NCBI GenBank assembly: GCA_947623925.1
Contig: CANQID010000003.1
Span: 1 to 64,000, forward strand
From: an uncultured Bacilli bacterium
GTDB taxonomy: Bacteria > Bacillota_I > Bacilli_A > RF39 > UBA660
Direction of reading: 5' to 3'
Length of the DNA: 64,000 nt
The notes beneath the pieces are model-generated. The model was not told where the DNA came from. It saw nothing but the letters and a program-made list of their open reading frames with translations, and did not search any database. This document shows positions 8,518-18,523 of the stretch, piece after piece (position 1 is the first letter of the stretch; every line of letters begins with the position of its first letter). The position numbers and the translations under genes were made by a program.

Positions 8518-9009
8518 TTCAACAACTCCATTTTTATAATTGTATGTTCCACGATAACCTTTAATCGTGCAATTTTCAAGTTCAATTTGTCCATTTAGAG
8601 CTAATATTTTTTTCTCACATGTTACATCTTTGTTATAATTTTCTATTATTAACGAATCTAAAGTATTTTGGTCTTCCGCCTTGCCATTTAAAATTGCTAA
8701 ATAATAAGAATTTTGTATTTCTTTAGCATAGTTAGATACTATTATTCTAGCATTACTAGTATTGTTTCCAAATATTTTAGTGCCTGTTATTAACATTAAC
8801 CCAAAATATATAATTAAAACAACTGATCCCATGATTATAACAAATGATATAAATATTTTTTCTTTTAAATTAGTTAAACCTATTATCAAAGCAATTACTA
8901 CAAGTACAATCCCAACTATTTCATTAATAAAAATTGTAGACAATATCGATATTAATATAAACAATAATCCTATAATAGATTTTAAACTATTTCCACTATA
9001 ACTTCCCAT
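8515..9009 (-). CDS. Small membrane protein of unknown function
   Basis: A 164-residue protein with three predicted membrane segments (residues about 10-30, 33-47 and 52-75), then a 90-residue external or cytoplasmic part with two cysteines (VTCEKK, ENCTIKG) that could form a disulfide. I do not recognise the family. It has its own promoter (9034-9060), a GAGGAG ribosome binding site and a shared terminator, so it is a single-gene unit between the lipoprotein and the ribosomal cluster. Confidence 0.75.
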   Translation of the reverse strand: MGSYSGNSLKSIIGLLFILISILSTIFINEIVGIVLVVIALIIGLTNLKEKIFISFVIIMGSVVLIIYFGLMLITGTKIFGNNTSNARIIVSNYAKEIQNSYYLAILNGKAEDQNTLDSLIIENYNKDVTCEKKILALNGQIELENCTIKGYRGTYNYKNGVVE

Positions 9010-9033
9010 AAAATCTCCTCAATACTTATTTTC

Positions 9034-9060
9034 ATTATAACAGCCATAATATTATGTCAA
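9034..9060 (-). promoter_or_regulatory. Promoter for the small membrane-protein gene
   Basis: Minus strand TTGACA (9055-9060), 15-base spacer, extended -10 TGTTATAAT (hexamer at 9034-9039). The short spacing is offset by the TGn extension. Confidence 0.7.
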
Positions 9061-9104
9061 TTAAATAACTACAATAAATTAAATTTCAAGTAAAAAAATG
9101 TAAA

Positions 9105-9128
9105 CAAAAAGATGCTTATTTTGCATCT
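9105..9128 (-). terminator. Terminator of the S10-spc-alpha cluster
   Basis: Minus-strand stem AGATGC/GCATCT (9123-9128 and 9110-9115) with a seven-base loop, followed by TTTTT. It overlaps the rplQ stop codon. Confidence 0.82.
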
Positions 9129-9472
9129 CCTTCTACTAATTCAAGGATAACAACTAAAGCATCGTCTCCTCTTCTTTCATCAAGTTTTAAAATTCTAGTA
9201 TAACCTCCATTACGATTAGCAAATCTTACTGCTAAGTCATCAAATACTTTTTTAACTGCAGCTGTATCATTTTGTAAGAATGCTAATGCTTTTCTTCTTG
9301 CAACTAATGAACCATCTTTACCATATGAAATCATTTTATCAACAAATTTACGAGTTTCTTTTGCTCTTGTTTCTGTTGTTTCTATTCTCTCATTCATAAT
9401 TAAGTCTTTAGTTAGATTGGCAAGCATACTTCTTCTATGTTTGTTAGTACGTCCTAATTTTCTATAAGCCAT
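9116..9472 (-). CDS. rplQ: 50S ribosomal protein L17
   Basis: A 118-residue L17, near the exit-tunnel side of the large subunit. The N-terminus ([20 protein letters not shown]) and the C-terminal Gly-Tyr-Thr-Arg segment are typical. It is the last gene of the cluster, 18 bases after rpoA, as in most bacteria, and is followed directly by a terminator. Confidence 0.97.
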   Translation of the reverse strand: MAYRKLGRTNKHRRSMLANLTKDLIMNERIETTETRAKETRKFVDKMISYGKDGSLVARRKALAFLQNDTAAVKKVFDDLAVRFANRNGGYTRILKLDERRGDDALVVILELVEGDAK

Positions 9473-9490
9473 TGTATTTCCTCCTAACTA

Positions 9491-10441
9491 TTAATCTTCA
9501 TCACGGAATCTAAGTCCCATTTCTTTAATTTTATCAATAACTTCTTTTAAAGATTTTTTACCTAGATTACGAATTTTCATCATTTCCAATTCTGTCTTTT
9601 CAGTTAAATCACCTAAAGTATTAATATTTGCTCTTTTTAAACAGTTATATGCTCTAACTGAAAAATCTAATTCGTCAATTGGTGTTTCAAGTTTTTTAAG
9701 TTTACTATCTTCTTGTTTTGAATTCATAATACCTGTAACATCAGCTATTTCATTTAAATCAGTTATTATATTTAAATGTTCAATAAGTATTTTAGCAGCC
9801 AAAGCCATAGCTTCCTCTGGTTTAATTGAACCATTTGTTTGAACATTCATTATTAATTTATCATAACTTGCATCTTGTCCAACACGAGCACTTTCAATTT
9901 CATAACTAACACGTTCTACAGGTGAATAAAGGGCATCAATTGGAATAAATCCAATTTTATTCCCTTCAACATATTTTTTATTATCAACTGATGGAACATA
10001 TCCACGCCCATTTGAAACAATTAGATCCATTTCTAATTTTCCACCCTTAGATAAAGTGGCAATTACTTGATCTTTATTTATAATTTCAACATCTGGATCA
10101 GCAGTAATATCTCCTGCTGTTACAATTCCTTCTTCTGAAGCAGATAAATGAAGTTCTTTAGTTTCTCCAGTTAAATTTTTAACAACAACATTTTTTAAAT
10201 TTAAAACTATTGTTGTAACATCTTCATATATGCCTTCTATAGTTTGAAATTCATGCATAACTCCATCTATTTTTATAGCAACTATTGCACTTCCTGGCAT
10301 ACTTGATAACATGATTCTTCTTAATGCATTACCGATTGTTGTTCCAAAACCTCTTTCCAAAGGTTCAAGTTCGAATTTTCCAAAATTATTATTTTCAATA
10401 TATTCAGTAATTTTATAAATTGGTTTTTCAAAATTTAACAT
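9491..10441 (-). CDS. rpoA: RNA polymerase alpha subunit
   Basis: A 316-residue alpha subunit. The N-terminal dimerisation and assembly domain (about 1-230, with FGTTIGNALRRIMLSSMPGSA) scaffolds beta and beta-prime. A flexible linker leads to the C-terminal domain (about 250-312), where LKRANINTLGDLTEKTE and RNLGKKSLKEVIDKI form the helix-hairpin-helix that contacts upstream DNA and activators. It lies between rpsK and rplQ as usual in the alpha operon. rpsD is not next to it, as in other Firmicutes. Confidence 0.98.
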   Translation of the reverse strand: MLNFEKPIYKITEYIENNNFGKFELEPLERGFGTTIGNALRRIMLSSMPGSAIVAIKIDGVMHEFQTIEGIYEDVTTIVLNLKNVVVKNLTGETKELHLSASEEGIVTAGDITADPDVEIINKDQVIATLSKGGKLEMDLIVSNGRGYVPSVDNKKYVEGNKIGFIPIDALYSPVERVSYEIESARVGQDASYDKLIMNVQTNGSIKPEEAMALAAKILIEHLNIITDLNEIADVTGIMNSKQEDSKLKKLETPIDELDFSVRAYNCLKRANINTLGDLTEKTELEMMKIRNLGKKSLKEVIDKIKEMGLRFRDED

Positions 10442-10462
10442 GCTAAGAGCACTTCCTTTCTT

Positions 10463-10846
10463 TTATCCACGTGGACGTTTTGGTGGACGACAACCATTAT
10501 GAGGTATTGGTGTTACGTCTGATATAGTTGTAATTTCAAGTCCTGCTGTTTGTAATGATCTAATTGCAGTTTCACGACCAGAACCTAATCCTTTAACATA
10601 AACTTCTACTTTTTTCATTCCCATATCAGCAGCAGCCTTTCCTGCAGCTTCTGCTGCCATACCTGCTGCAAATGGAGTTGATTTTTTACTTCCTTTAAAT
10701 CCTAATGTTCCAGCTGAAGCCCAACTTATAGCATTACCATTCATATCACTAAGTGTAACAATAGTGTTATTGAAAGTTGAATGTATAAATGCTTTACCTT
10801 CTGGAACGTTCTTTTTAACTTTACGTTTTCTTGGTTTATAAGCCAT
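10463..10846 (-). CDS. rpsK: 30S ribosomal protein S11
   Basis: A 127-residue S11 of the small-subunit platform, which contacts mRNA near the E site. Conserved features include [16 protein letters not shown], the [10 protein letters not shown] segment and the C-terminal [12 protein letters not shown]. It lies 21 bases after rpsM with an AGGAGG site. Confidence 0.98.
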   Translation of the reverse strand: MAYKPRKRKVKKNVPEGKAFIHSTFNNTIVTLSDMNGNAISWASAGTLGFKGSKKSTPFAAGMAAEAAGKAAADMGMKKVEVYVKGLGSGRETAIRSLQTAGLEITTISDVTPIPHNGCRPPKRPRG

Positions 10847-10867
10847 TTAAATAACCTCCTTTAAAGT

Positions 10868-11233
10868 TTATTTCTTCTTATTAGCAACAACTTTTCCTTT
10901 TCCTTTACGAGTTCTTGCATTTCTATTTGTTCTTTGTCCTCTTACAGGTAAACCTTTTTTATGACGAGTTCCTTGATAAGAATTTATTTCCATTTTTGTC
11001 TTAATATTCATATTAACTTCACGACGTAAATCTCCTTCAGTTAAATAATTATTAAGTTCATCACGAATAAGTGAAAGTTCATCATTAGTTAAATCTCCTG
11101 CTTTTTTATTTTTGTCTATTTTAACCTTATCTAAAACCTTATTTGATAAACTTCTTCCAACACCATAAATATAAGTTAATGCAATTTCAATTCTCTTATT
11201 ATTAGGTACATCTACACCTTTAATACGTGCCAT
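10868..11233 (-). CDS. rpsM: 30S ribosomal protein S13
   Basis: A 121-residue S13 of the small-subunit head, bridging to the large subunit and P-site tRNA. It has the N-terminal helix-two-turn-helix (YIYGVGRSLSNKVL), the GTRHKKGLPVRGQRT segment and the basic tail. It follows rpmJ by 17 bases with an AGGAGGTG site. Confidence 0.98.
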   Translation of the reverse strand: MARIKGVDVPNNKRIEIALTYIYGVGRSLSNKVLDKVKIDKNKKAGDLTNDELSLIRDELNNYLTEGDLRREVNMNIKTKMEINSYQGTRHKKGLPVRGQRTNRNARTRKGKGKVVANKKK

Positions 11234-11250
11234 TATCTACACACCTCCTA

Positions 11251-11364
11251 TTAACCTTGTCTTTGTTTGTGTTTAGGGTTTTCACATATTACATATACTT
11301 TTCCCTTACGTCTAATTATTTTACACTTATCACATATTTTTTTTACGGATGCTTTTACTTTCAT
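11251..11364 (-). CDS. rpmJ: 50S ribosomal protein L36
   Basis: A 37-residue protein in the gap between infA and rpsM. It starts [20 protein letters not shown] and keeps the zinc ligands Cys11, Cys14, Cys27 and His32 or His33 (CENPKHKQ). This is the zinc-binding paralogue, normally expressed in zinc-replete cells. It is located where infA-rpmJ-rpsM is conserved in Bacilli. An AGGAGG site precedes the start. Confidence 0.96.
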   Translation of the reverse strand: MKVKASVKKICDKCKIIRRKGKVYVICENPKHKQRQG

Positions 11365-11378
11365 AATCTACCCTCCTA

Positions 11379-11594
11379 TTATTTTCTATAGGTTATACGC
11401 CCACGTGTTAAATCATATGGGGATAATTCCATTGTTACTGTATCACCTGGTAAAATGCGAATATTGTACATACGGATTTTACCAGAAACGCGAGCTATTA
11501 CAGTATGTTTGTTTTCTAATTCAACTATAAATTCTCCACTTGGTAATGCTTCCATAACTTTACCAGTAACTTCAATAATGTCTTCTTTAGCCAT
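11379..11594 (-). CDS. infA: Translation initiation factor IF-1
   Basis: A 71-residue OB-fold protein ([20 protein letters not shown]) that blocks the ribosomal A site during initiation. The start at 11594 is chosen because GAGGTG lies at the right distance upstream; that site overlaps the stop codon of map, so the two are probably translationally linked. A GTG further upstream lies inside the ribosome binding site and is not a plausible start. Confidence 0.96.
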   Translation of the reverse strand: MAKEDIIEVTGKVMEALPSGEFIVELENKHTVIARVSGKIRMYNIRILPGDTVTMELSPYDLTRGRITYRK

Positions 11595-11599
11595 TATAA

Positions 11600-12346
11600 T
11601 CACCTCTTTGTTAATATTTCATAACCATCTTTAGTAACTAGAACTGTATGCTCAAAATGTGCAGAAGGTTTATAATCTGCTGTTATAACTGTCCAATCAT
11701 CATCAAGTAAATAGACATCTGCTGTTCCTAAATTAAGCATAGGTTCAACAGCTATAACCATTCCTTCTTTTAAAACAGGTCCAGTATTAGGTTTACCATA
11801 ATTTGGTACATCAGGCAATTCATGTAATTTTGAACCTACACCATGACCAACTAATTCTTTAACAACTCCTAAATTGTATTTATCAGCAACACTACTAACA
11901 GCATTACCAATATCACCAATTCTAGTTCCTTCTTTTATAACTGATAAACCTGCAAATAAAGATTCTTCTGTTTGCTTTAGTAAATCTTCTTTTTCTTTAC
12001 TTATTTTGCCAACAGGGTATGTCCAAGCAGAATCCCCATGATATCCTTTATAACATGCACCAATATCAATTGATATTATATCTCCTTCTTTTAATTTAGT
12101 TTTACCGGGTATCCCATGCACAACCTCTTCATTTATTGAAGTACATATAGACCCTGGATATCCTTCATATCCTTTAAAAGATGGAGTAGCATTTCTACTG
12201 ATAATATAATCATAAGCTAGTTTATCTAAATGTTCTGTTGTTATACCTGGTTTAATGTATTTCTGTAAATACTTATGTGTATCTCCGACAATAGAACCAG
12301 CTATTCTCATTAACTCCACTTCTCTTGGAGACTTAATAGAAATCAT
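11600..12346 (-). CDS. map: Methionine aminopeptidase, type I
   Basis: A 248-residue enzyme removing the N-terminal methionine from nascent proteins. It has the pita-bread fold motifs with metal ligands in [16 protein letters not shown] (two aspartates), HGVGSKLHE (histidine), AVEPML (glutamate) and a last glutamate near FEHTVLVT. It sits between adk and infA, the order seen in Bacilli. The stop is TGA, showing that TGA is a stop codon in this genome. Confidence 0.96.
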   Translation of the reverse strand: MISIKSPREVELMRIAGSIVGDTHKYLQKYIKPGITTEHLDKLAYDYIISRNATPSFKGYEGYPGSICTSINEEVVHGIPGKTKLKEGDIISIDIGACYKGYHGDSAWTYPVGKISKEKEDLLKQTEESLFAGLSVIKEGTRIGDIGNAVSSVADKYNLGVVKELVGHGVGSKLHELPDVPNYGKPNTGPVLKEGMVIAVEPMLNLGTADVYLLDDDWTVITADYKPSAHFEHTVLVTKDGYEILTKR

Positions 12347-12348
12347 AC

Positions 12349-13008
12349 TTATTCGCCTAATTCCTTTAATATTTTTTCAACAGTTTCTACTGTATTATTT
12401 AAAACACTAGAATCAACTTCATATAAAATACCTTTAGATTTATAATAACTAACTAACGGTTCTGTAACTTTATGATAATTTTCAATTCTAGTTTTCATTG
12501 CAGTTTCATTATCATCATCTCTTTGATATAAATCTCCACCGCAAGAATTACATTTGCCTTCTACAGTTGGCTTTAATTCATCACTAAATATATTATAAAT
12601 AGCACCACATTCTTTACACATTCTTCTTCCTATAATGCGTTTATATAACATATCTTCAGGCAAAGTCAAATTTAATACTATTCCAATGTCCTTATTTAAT
12701 CTTTGTAACATTTTATCATATGCTTCAGCCTGTTCTATATTACGTGGAAAACCATCTAAAATATATCCATTTTCACATTCTTTAGAAGTTATTTTGTCTT
12801 CTATTGCTTTAAACAATATATCATTAGGAACAAATATCCCATTATCAATAAAATTCTTAATTTTAATACCAAGTTCATCATCAACAGTTGCTCTTTGTCT
12901 AAGAATATCACCTGTAGATATTTGTTCATAACCATATTTTTCTTTTAATATTTTAGCAAGTGATCCTTTTCCTGCACCTTGTATAGCAAGTAATATTATA
13001 TTTTTCAA
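12349..13008 (-). CDS. adk: Adenylate kinase
   Basis: A 219-residue enzyme interconverting ATP + AMP and 2 ADP. It has the long LID domain with a four-cysteine zinc site (CKECG...CNSCGG, about residues 132-155), the AMP-binding STGDILR and the GFPRN segment. The Walker A loop reads AIQGAGKGS, so alanine replaces the first glycine of the usual GxPGAGKGT. The lysine and core glycines are kept, so activity is expected. Overlaps the secY end by 4 bases. Confidence 0.95.
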   Translation of the reverse strand: MKNIILLAIQGAGKGSLAKILKEKYGYEQISTGDILRQRATVDDELGIKIKNFIDNGIFVPNDILFKAIEDKITSKECENGYILDGFPRNIEQAEAYDKMLQRLNKDIGIVLNLTLPEDMLYKRIIGRRMCKECGAIYNIFSDELKPTVEGKCNSCGGDLYQRDDDNETAMKTRIENYHKVTEPLVSYYKSKGILYEVDSSVLNNTVETVEKILKELGE

Positions 13009-14273
13009 TGTCTATGCCTTCCTTTCTTATAAGTACGACTTACAAGTTGGCTTTCCAATTGTTTATAAGTTTCAAGAGAAACTCCAACAACAATTAACAA
13101 TCCTGTTCCACCTATTGTGACAGAACTTGGTAAATTAGTTACCATTCCAAAAACAATTGGTAAAGCTGCAATTATTGAAAGTGCAAAAGCACCAAAAACT
13201 GTTAATCTTTTTAAAATAGTTGTTATATAATCAACTGTTTCTTCACCTGGTCTTACACCTGGTATATATCCACCATTTTTTTGTAAATTTTCTGCCATAT
13301 CTTTAGGTCTAATTTGCATAAACGTATAAAAATATGAGAATGCAAATATAAGAACTATATATAACACAAAGCCTGTTGGTGAAGTCATAGTTAGCCATTT
13401 TGTAACAAAGTTTGAAAATGCTTGATTATTTATAAAACTTGCGATTACACCAGGTATAGAAATTAATGCAGATGCAAATATAACTGGTATAACTCCTGCT
13501 GAATTTAACTTAAATGGTACATAATTTTGATTACCACCATAAGCACTACTTGCAGTTTTTGTTGAGTATTGAACTGTTATTCTTCTTTCAGCACTTTGTA
13601 CATAAATAATACCTATAATAATAGCTAAATAAATTATTACATATATTGCAAACATTATAATACCTGCAATACTGCCTGAATTTCCTATAAATCCTGTAAA
13701 TGCTTTTTCAAACATATTAGGCATGCTTGAAATAATACCAGCCATTATTATTATTGATATTCCATTTCCTAACCCTTTTGCAGTTATTTGATCACCAAGC
13801 CATAACACAAAACAAGTTCCTGCAGTAAGCACAAGTGAAAATTGCATATAATCCATAACACTTCCACCACCTAAATAAGTGAATGAAAACATATATCCTT
13901 GAATAAATGCTAATATTATACCTGTTACCCTTGTTATTTGATTTAATTTTGCTCTACCTGTTCCACCTTGTTTCCTAAGTTCTGATAAATATGGAACTAT
14001 ATCCATTTCCAATAATTGAATTATAATAGATGCTGTTATATATGGACCAACTCCTAATGCAAATATTGAAAAATTTGATAAGGCTCCTCCACCCATTACA
14101 TCTAATAATTCAAAAAATCCCATATTTTTAGTTCCTAGTGAAGCTTGATCAATTCCAGGAACTACAATTGCTGTACCTAGTTTAAATATGAACAAAGCAG
14201 CAAAAGTGAATAAGATTTTTTTCTGTAAATCTCTATTTTTAGGGTTAAATATTTGCTTAATCGTTGCAAACAT
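13005..14273 (-). CDS. secY: Preprotein translocase subunit SecY
   Basis: A 422-residue, ten-helix channel protein of the Sec translocon in the cytoplasmic membrane. The N-terminal region (FKLGTAIVVPGID), the plug (about 55-75), PYITASIIIQLLE and the cytoplasmic loop LKRLTVFGA used by SecA and ribosomes are present. It lies between rplO and adk, as in the spc operon. It works with the SRP RNA and YidC encoded elsewhere in this window. Confidence 0.98.
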   Translation of the reverse strand: MFATIKQIFNPKNRDLQKKILFTFAALFIFKLGTAIVVPGIDQASLGTKNMGFFELLDVMGGGALSNFSIFALGVGPYITASIIIQLLEMDIVPYLSELRKQGGTGRAKLNQITRVTGIILAFIQGYMFSFTYLGGGSVMDYMQFSLVLTAGTCFVLWLGDQITAKGLGNGISIIIMAGIISSMPNMFEKAFTGFIGNSGSIAGIIMFAIYVIIYLAIIIGIIYVQSAERRITVQYSTKTASSAYGGNQNYVPFKLNSAGVIPVIFASALISIPGVIASFINNQAFSNFVTKWLTMTSPTGFVLYIVLIFAFSYFYTFMQIRPKDMAENLQKNGGYIPGVRPGEETVDYITTILKRLTVFGAFALSIIAALPIVFGMVTNLPSSVTIGGTGLLIVVGVSLETYKQLESQLVSRTYKKGRHRH

Positions 14274-14274
14274 T

Positions 14275-14718
14275 TTAAATCACCTCTGCTTTTCCACCTA
14301 GTTTTTCTATTTGTTCTCTAGCAACATTAGAAAATTTATGTGCTTTTACAACTAATTTTTTTTCTAAAGTACCATTTCCTAAAACTTTAATTCCATCTAA
14401 TTGATTTTTTACTAATCCCATTTCTTTTAATAATTCTGGAGTTACTACAGCATTATCTTCAAATTTATTCAAATCACTTAAATTAATAACAGCATATTTT
14501 ACTTTAAACATTGCATTGCTAAAACCTCTTTTTGGTAAACGTCTAAATAGTGGTAATTGTCCACCTTCAAATCCTGGTCTTACTCCACCGCCACTACGAG
14601 CATTTTGTCCTTTATGACCTTTACCTGCAGTTTTTCCATGTCCGCTTGAAGTACCACGACCAATTCTTTTAGAAACTTTTGTAGCACCTTCAGCTGGTTT
14701 AATATTATGTAATTTCAT
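14275..14718 (-). CDS. rplO: 50S ribosomal protein L15
   Basis: A 147-residue L15 with the glycine/arginine-rich N-terminus ([40 protein letters not shown]) that threads through 23S rRNA. Its ATG overlaps the rpsE stop by one base (TAATG), leaving no room for rpmD, which normally lies between these genes. Confidence 0.97.
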   Translation of the reverse strand: MKLHNIKPAEGATKVSKRIGRGTSSGHGKTAGKGHKGQNARSGGGVRPGFEGGQLPLFRRLPKRGFSNAMFKVKYAVINLSDLNKFEDNAVVTPELLKEMGLVKNQLDGIKVLGNGTLEKKLVVKAHKFSNVAREQIEKLGGKAEVI

Positions 14719-15224
14719 TATAATATCTCCTCAACTTTTTTACCACGTAATTTAGCAATTTGTTCTGCTGTTTTTTGTGATTTTAATGCTTCTAATGTAG
14801 CAAATGCCATATTAATTTTAGTGTTTGAACCTAAAGATTTTGAAAGTATGTCTTTAACTCCAGCAAGTTCAAGTACTGATCTAACAGGTCCACCTGCTTT
14901 TACTCCAGTACCTTCAGTAGCTGGTTTAAGTAAAACTTTACTTGCTCCTCTAACTCCTATAGCTTCATGTGGGATTGTTCTTTCATCAACTATTGATACT
15001 CTTACTACATTTTTTGTTGCAGCTTGAACAGCCTTTTTAATTGCATCAGGCACTTCATTTGCTTTACCTGTTCCAATTCCTACTTGACCCTTTCTATCTC
15101 CAACAGCAACTGTAGCAGAGAAACGGAAATGACGACCACCTTTTGTTACTTTTGTAACACGACCAATATTGATTATTTCTTCTTCAAATTGTTTTGGGCG
15201 TGGTTCTCTTTTTGTTTTTTCCAT
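14718..15224 (-). CDS. rpsE: 30S ribosomal protein S5
   Basis: A 168-residue S5. The N-terminal double-stranded RNA-binding-like domain ([21 protein letters not shown], about residues 23-43) and the C-terminal domain ([20 protein letters not shown]) are both present. S5 contributes to mRNA entry, helicase activity and decoding accuracy. Followed directly by rplO without L30. Confidence 0.98.
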   Translation of the reverse strand: MEKTKREPRPKQFEEEIINIGRVTKVTKGGRHFRFSATVAVGDRKGQVGIGTGKANEVPDAIKKAVQAATKNVVRVSIVDERTIPHEAIGVRGASKVLLKPATEGTGVKAGGPVRSVLELAGVKDILSKSLGSNTKINMAFATLEALKSQKTAEQIAKLRGKKVEEIL

Positions 15225-15238
15225 TTATTTCCCTCCTC

Positions 15239-15601
15239 TTAGAATTCTAAACCGTTTTCACGTGCAGCTTCAGCTAATGCTTGAACACGTCCATGATATA
15301 GGTATCCACCTCTATCAAATACTACTTTTGTAATTTTTAATTTTTTTGCTCTTTGAGCTAATAATTTACCTACTTCTTTGGCAGCTTCTACATTTCCACC
15401 ATTTTTAAGGTTCAATTCCTTATCAATAGAAGAGGCACTTACTAGTGTATTACCAGCCTTATCATCAATAATTTGAGCAAAGATATTTCCATTTGATCTA
15501 AACACATTTAATCTTGGAATTTCTACAGTTCCGCATAAATTTTTTCTTACACGTTCATGTCTAGCCAAACGAGCTTCATTGCGAGATTCTTTTTTTATCA
15601 T
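15239..15601 (-). CDS. rplR: 50S ribosomal protein L18
   Basis: A 120-residue L18 that binds 5S rRNA. It has the basic N-terminus ([20 protein letters not shown]) and the C-terminal [20 protein letters not shown] signature. It lies 14 bases before rpsE and follows rplF, the normal spc order. Confidence 0.98.
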   Translation of the reverse strand: MIKKESRNEARLARHERVRKNLCGTVEIPRLNVFRSNGNIFAQIIDDKAGNTLVSASSIDKELNLKNGGNVEAAKEVGKLLAQRAKKLKITKVVFDRGGYLYHGRVQALAEAARENGLEF

Positions 15602-15621
15602 GAATTTACTCTCCTTTTCTA

Positions 15622-16155
15622 TTATTTAGAAGCTTTTTTACCTTCCTTACGAATAATTCTTTCGTCACTATAACGAATTCCTTTACCTTTATATGGTTCA
15701 GGTTGTCTAACTTTTCTTACTTCTGAGGCAAATTGTCCAACTAATTGCTTATCAATTCCTCTTACAAATAATTCTGTGTTACTAGGGCTTTCTAATTTTA
15801 TACCAGCAGGAATTTGTATATTAACTGGATGTGAATAACCCATATTTAATACTAATTCATTTCCTTTTAAAGAAAAACGATATCCAACACCTACTGCCTC
15901 TAGTTTTTTTTCAAAGCCTTCTGAAACACCAATAATCATATTTTTGATATTAGCGTTTGCAGTACCATGAAAGTTTTTAAAGTTATCATTTTCTCTTGTA
16001 ATCTTAACTTCATTACCTTCTACTGTAACTGTTATATTTTTGTTAATTTCAGTAGAAAGTTCACCTTTTGGTCCTTTTACAGTTACGATATTATCATTAA
16101 CAGTTAAAGTTACACCAGCAGGTAATGAAAGTATTCTGTTTCCAATACGACTCAT
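15622..16155 (-). CDS. rplF: 50S ribosomal protein L6
   Basis: A 177-residue L6 with two duplicated alpha/beta domains (about 1-80 and 85-177), next to the factor-binding site. The C-terminal signature [16 protein letters not shown] is intact. Confidence 0.98.
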   Translation of the reverse strand: MSRIGNRILSLPAGVTLTVNDNIVTVKGPKGELSTEINKNITVTVEGNEVKITRENDNFKNFHGTANANIKNMIIGVSEGFEKKLEAVGVGYRFSLKGNELVLNMGYSHPVNIQIPAGIKLESPSNTELFVRGIDKQLVGQFASEVRKVRQPEPYKGKGIRYSDERIIRKEGKKASK

Positions 16156-16170
16156 ATAAATCCTCTCTTT

Positions 16171-16566
16171 CTACCAAATAAACGCTAATACTTCTCCACC
16201 TAATGACTTACTTCTTGCATCTTTATCTGTCATTATGCCTTTTGATGTTGAAATAATAGCAATACCAAGTCCATTTAATACACGTGGTAATTCTTCAGCT
16301 TTAGCATAGACACGTAATCCTGGTTTAGATACTCTTCTTAATCCAGTAATAACGCTTTCTTTCTTTTCACCATATTTTAAACTTAGAACAATAATATTTT
16401 GATTTTCAGCTTCTTTAACTTTATAATCTACAATATATCCTTCTTCTTTTAATATTCTTGCAATTTCTAATTTAATTTTTGAAGCGGGTACTTCAACTTC
16501 TTTATAACGCATTGCTTTTGCATTACGAATTCTTGTAAGCATATCCGCAATTGGATCTGTTACCAT
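16171..16566 (-). CDS. rpsH: 30S ribosomal protein S8
   Basis: A 131-residue S8 that binds helix 21 of 16S rRNA and, in some bacteria, represses the spc operon. Starts [20 protein letters not shown] and carries the C-terminal [17 protein letters not shown] motif that contacts rRNA. Confidence 0.98.
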   Translation of the reverse strand: MVTDPIADMLTRIRNAKAMRYKEVEVPASKIKLEIARILKEEGYIVDYKVKEAENQNIIVLSLKYGEKKESVITGLRRVSKPGLRVYAKAEELPRVLNGLGIAIISTSKGIMTDKDARSKSLGGEVLAFIW

Positions 16567-16581
16567 ATATATCCTCCCTTC

Positions 16582-16767
16582 CTACCAGCTTGATTTTTTA
16601 ACTCCTGGTATTTGTCCTTTATAAGCTAGTTCTCTAAAGCAAATACGACAAATTCCGTATTTTCTAAGTACAGCGTGAGGTCTGCCACATCTTTCACAAC
16701 GTGTGTATTCACGTACTTTGAACTTAGGTTTACGACTAGCTTTTACAATCATGCTTTTTTTAGCCAT
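16582..16767 (-). CDS. rpsN: 30S ribosomal protein S14, zinc-binding type Z
   Basis: A 61-residue short S14 with the zinc ribbon Cys24-x2-Cys27 and Cys40-x2-Cys43 ([20 protein letters not shown]). The short zinc-dependent form is the housekeeping version in Firmicutes; a zinc-free paralogue, if any, is elsewhere. Confidence 0.98.
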   Translation of the reverse strand: MAKKSMIVKASRKPKFKVREYTRCERCGRPHAVLRKYGICRICFRELAYKGQIPGVKKSSW

Positions 16768-16783
16768 AATATCCTCCTAATAA

Positions 16784-17323
16784 TTATTTTTTAAATGGCA
16801 TTCCGAAACCTTTTAATAAATCGTAAGCTTCTTCATTTGTTTTTGCTGTTGTAACGAAAACTATATCCATTCCACGTACTTTAACAACATTATCATATTC
16901 TATTTCAGAAAAAATAAGTTGTTCAGTAAGTCCTAATGTATAATTTCCTCTACCATCGAATGATTTTGGAGAAACTCCTCTAAAATCACGAACACGTGGT
17001 AATGTAATAGATATTAATTTATCTAAAAAGTTATACATATTTTCACCACGTAAAGTAGCTTTACAACCTATAGCTTGACCTTCTCTAACTTTGAATCCAG
17101 CTATTGCTTTTTTAGCTTTTGTAGCAACAGGTTTTTGTCCTGTAATTATTTCTAAATCTGCCATAGCAGCATCTATTAACTTACTATTAGTTGTTGCATC
17201 ACCAACACCCATATTTACTACTATTTTTTCTAATTTAGGAACTTCCATAACACTTTTATATGAATGTTTTTCCATTAAACTAGGTACGATTTCTTTTAAA
17301 TATTTTTCTTTTAGGTGGTTCAT
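16784..17323 (-). CDS. rplE: 50S ribosomal protein L5
   Basis: A 179-residue L5 that binds 5S rRNA and contacts P-site tRNA. Segments [32 protein letters not shown] and [18 protein letters not shown] are typical. Located between rplX and rpsN. Confidence 0.98.
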   Translation of the reverse strand: MNHLKEKYLKEIVPSLMEKHSYKSVMEVPKLEKIVVNMGVGDATTNSKLIDAAMADLEIITGQKPVATKAKKAIAGFKVREGQAIGCKATLRGENMYNFLDKLISITLPRVRDFRGVSPKSFDGRGNYTLGLTEQLIFSEIEYDNVVKVRGMDIVFVTTAKTNEEAYDLLKGFGMPFKK

Positions 17324-17340
17324 AAATACCCTCCTTCCAA

Positions 17341-17649
17341 TTAATCAAGGCTTTCATTAGATTTCTTTGAAATTCTAATTTTTTTACCATTTTTATCTAT
17401 CATGTGACCTATTCTAGTTCTTTTTTTAGTTTTTGGATCAATCATCATTACATTTGAAGCATTAATTGGAGCTTCAACATCAACTATACTACCAGCTGAT
17501 TGTCCATTTGGTTTAATATGTTTTTTTACAATATTAACACCTTCAACAACTACTTTGTTTTCAGATCTAAGAACTTTAGTAATAGTGCCTTCTTTTCCTT
17601 TTGATTTTCCAGAAATAACAACTACTTTATCTCCTGTCTTAAATTCCAT
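17341..17649 (-). CDS. rplX: 50S ribosomal protein L24
   Basis: A 102-residue L24, an assembly initiator, with the KOW motif near the start ([18 protein letters not shown]). It lies 14 bases after rplN. Confidence 0.98.
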   Translation of the reverse strand: MEFKTGDKVVVISGKSKGKEGTITKVLRSENKVVVEGVNIVKKHIKPNGQSAGSIVDVEAPINASNVMMIDPKTKKRTRIGHMIDKNGKKIRISKKSNESLD

Positions 17650-17663
17650 ATTTTTCCTCCAAC

Positions 17664-18032
17664 CTATAATACTTCTTTAGCAAGTGATACAATTTTCATG
17701 TAGTTTTCATCACGTAATTCACGAGCAACTGGTCCAAATATACGAGTTCCAACAGGTGTCTTATCATCTTTAATAATAACGCAAGCATTATCATCAAATT
17801 TAATATAAGAACCGTCTTCACGTCTAAGACCAAACTTACTTCTAACAACTACAGCTTTTACAACTTTTCCGCGTGCTACTGTACCGTTAGGAGTTGCTTT
17901 TTTTACAGTTCCAACTACTATATCACCAATATTTCCTGTTTTAACTTTGCTTCCACCAAGTACTCTAATAACCATAAGTTCACGAGCACCTGAGTTATCA
18001 GCAACTTTTAAACGACTTTGTTGTTGAATCAT
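17664..18032 (-). CDS. rplN: 50S ribosomal protein L14
   Basis: A 122-residue L14 at the subunit interface. It begins [20 protein letters not shown], the conserved family N-terminus, and retains GRKxK-like [11 protein letters not shown] and the C-terminal FGPVARELR. Confidence 0.98.
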   Translation of the reverse strand: MIQQQSRLKVADNSGARELMVIRVLGGSKVKTGNIGDIVVGTVKKATPNGTVARGKVVKAVVVRSKFGLRREDGSYIKFDDNACVIIKDDKTPVGTRIFGPVARELRDENYMKIVSLAKEVL

Positions 18033-18059
18033 ATATTAATCCTCCTATTCGTTTTACAA

Positions 18060-18317
18060 TTATAATATAATTGCTTTTTCTACTATTTCAACTAAACGGA
18101 AATGTTTAGTTTTAGATAAAGGTCTAGTTTCTACAATACGAACTGTATCTCCTACACTAGCCTCATTTTTCTCATCATGAGCAGCATACTTTTTAGAATA
18201 TTTTACACGTTTTTTGTATAAATTATCTTTTCTATAAGTTTCAACTAAAACTGTAATTGTTTTATCTGCTGAAGCGCTGACAACTTTTCCAACTAATTCT
18301 TGAGTTCTTTTTTCCAC
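18060..18317 (-). CDS. rpsQ: 30S ribosomal protein S17
   Basis: An 85-residue OB-fold protein that binds early to 16S rRNA. It shows [17 protein letters not shown] and the C-terminal [20 protein letters not shown] signature. Confidence 0.98.
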   Translation of the reverse strand: MEKRTQELVGKVVSASADKTITVLVETYRKDNLYKKRVKYSKKYAAHDEKNEASVGDTVRIVETRPLSKTKHFRLVEIVEKAIIL

Positions 18318-18328
18318 TTTTTAACCTC

Positions 18329-18523
18329 CTACTCTGATAGTTCGCGTTCGCGTAAAATTGTTTTCATGCGAGCAACTAACTTTCTTAATTCTCTAATTCT
18401 TGAAGGTTTTTCAAGGTTACCAGTGGCTTGACTTAAACGTAAATTAAATAGTTCTTCTTTGTATTCTTCTATTTTTTTAGTAAGATCTTCAGTTGACATA
18501 TTTCTGATTTCACTATTTTTCAT
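18329..18523 (-). CDS. rpmC: 50S ribosomal protein L29
   Basis: A 64-residue two-helix protein at the exit tunnel, a docking site for trigger factor and SRP. The start [10 protein letters not shown] at 18523 gives the usual length and overlaps the end of rplP by 11 bases, which suggests coupled translation. A start four codons upstream would be non-conserved. Confidence 0.96.
   Translation of the reverse strand: MKNSEIRNMSTEDLTKKIEEYKEELFNLRLSQATGNLEKPSRIRELRKLVARMKTILRERELSE

Noticed and set aside
11267-11530. An 87-codon open frame on the plus strand over rpmJ and infA
   Set aside because: Both minus-strand genes are conserved ribosomal or initiation-factor genes; the plus frame is their shadow.
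11600-12346. Mycoplasma-type genetic code (TGA as Trp), suggested by the AT-rich sequence
   Set aside because: map ends with TGA, tryptophans are encoded by TGG, and frames read correctly with the standard code.
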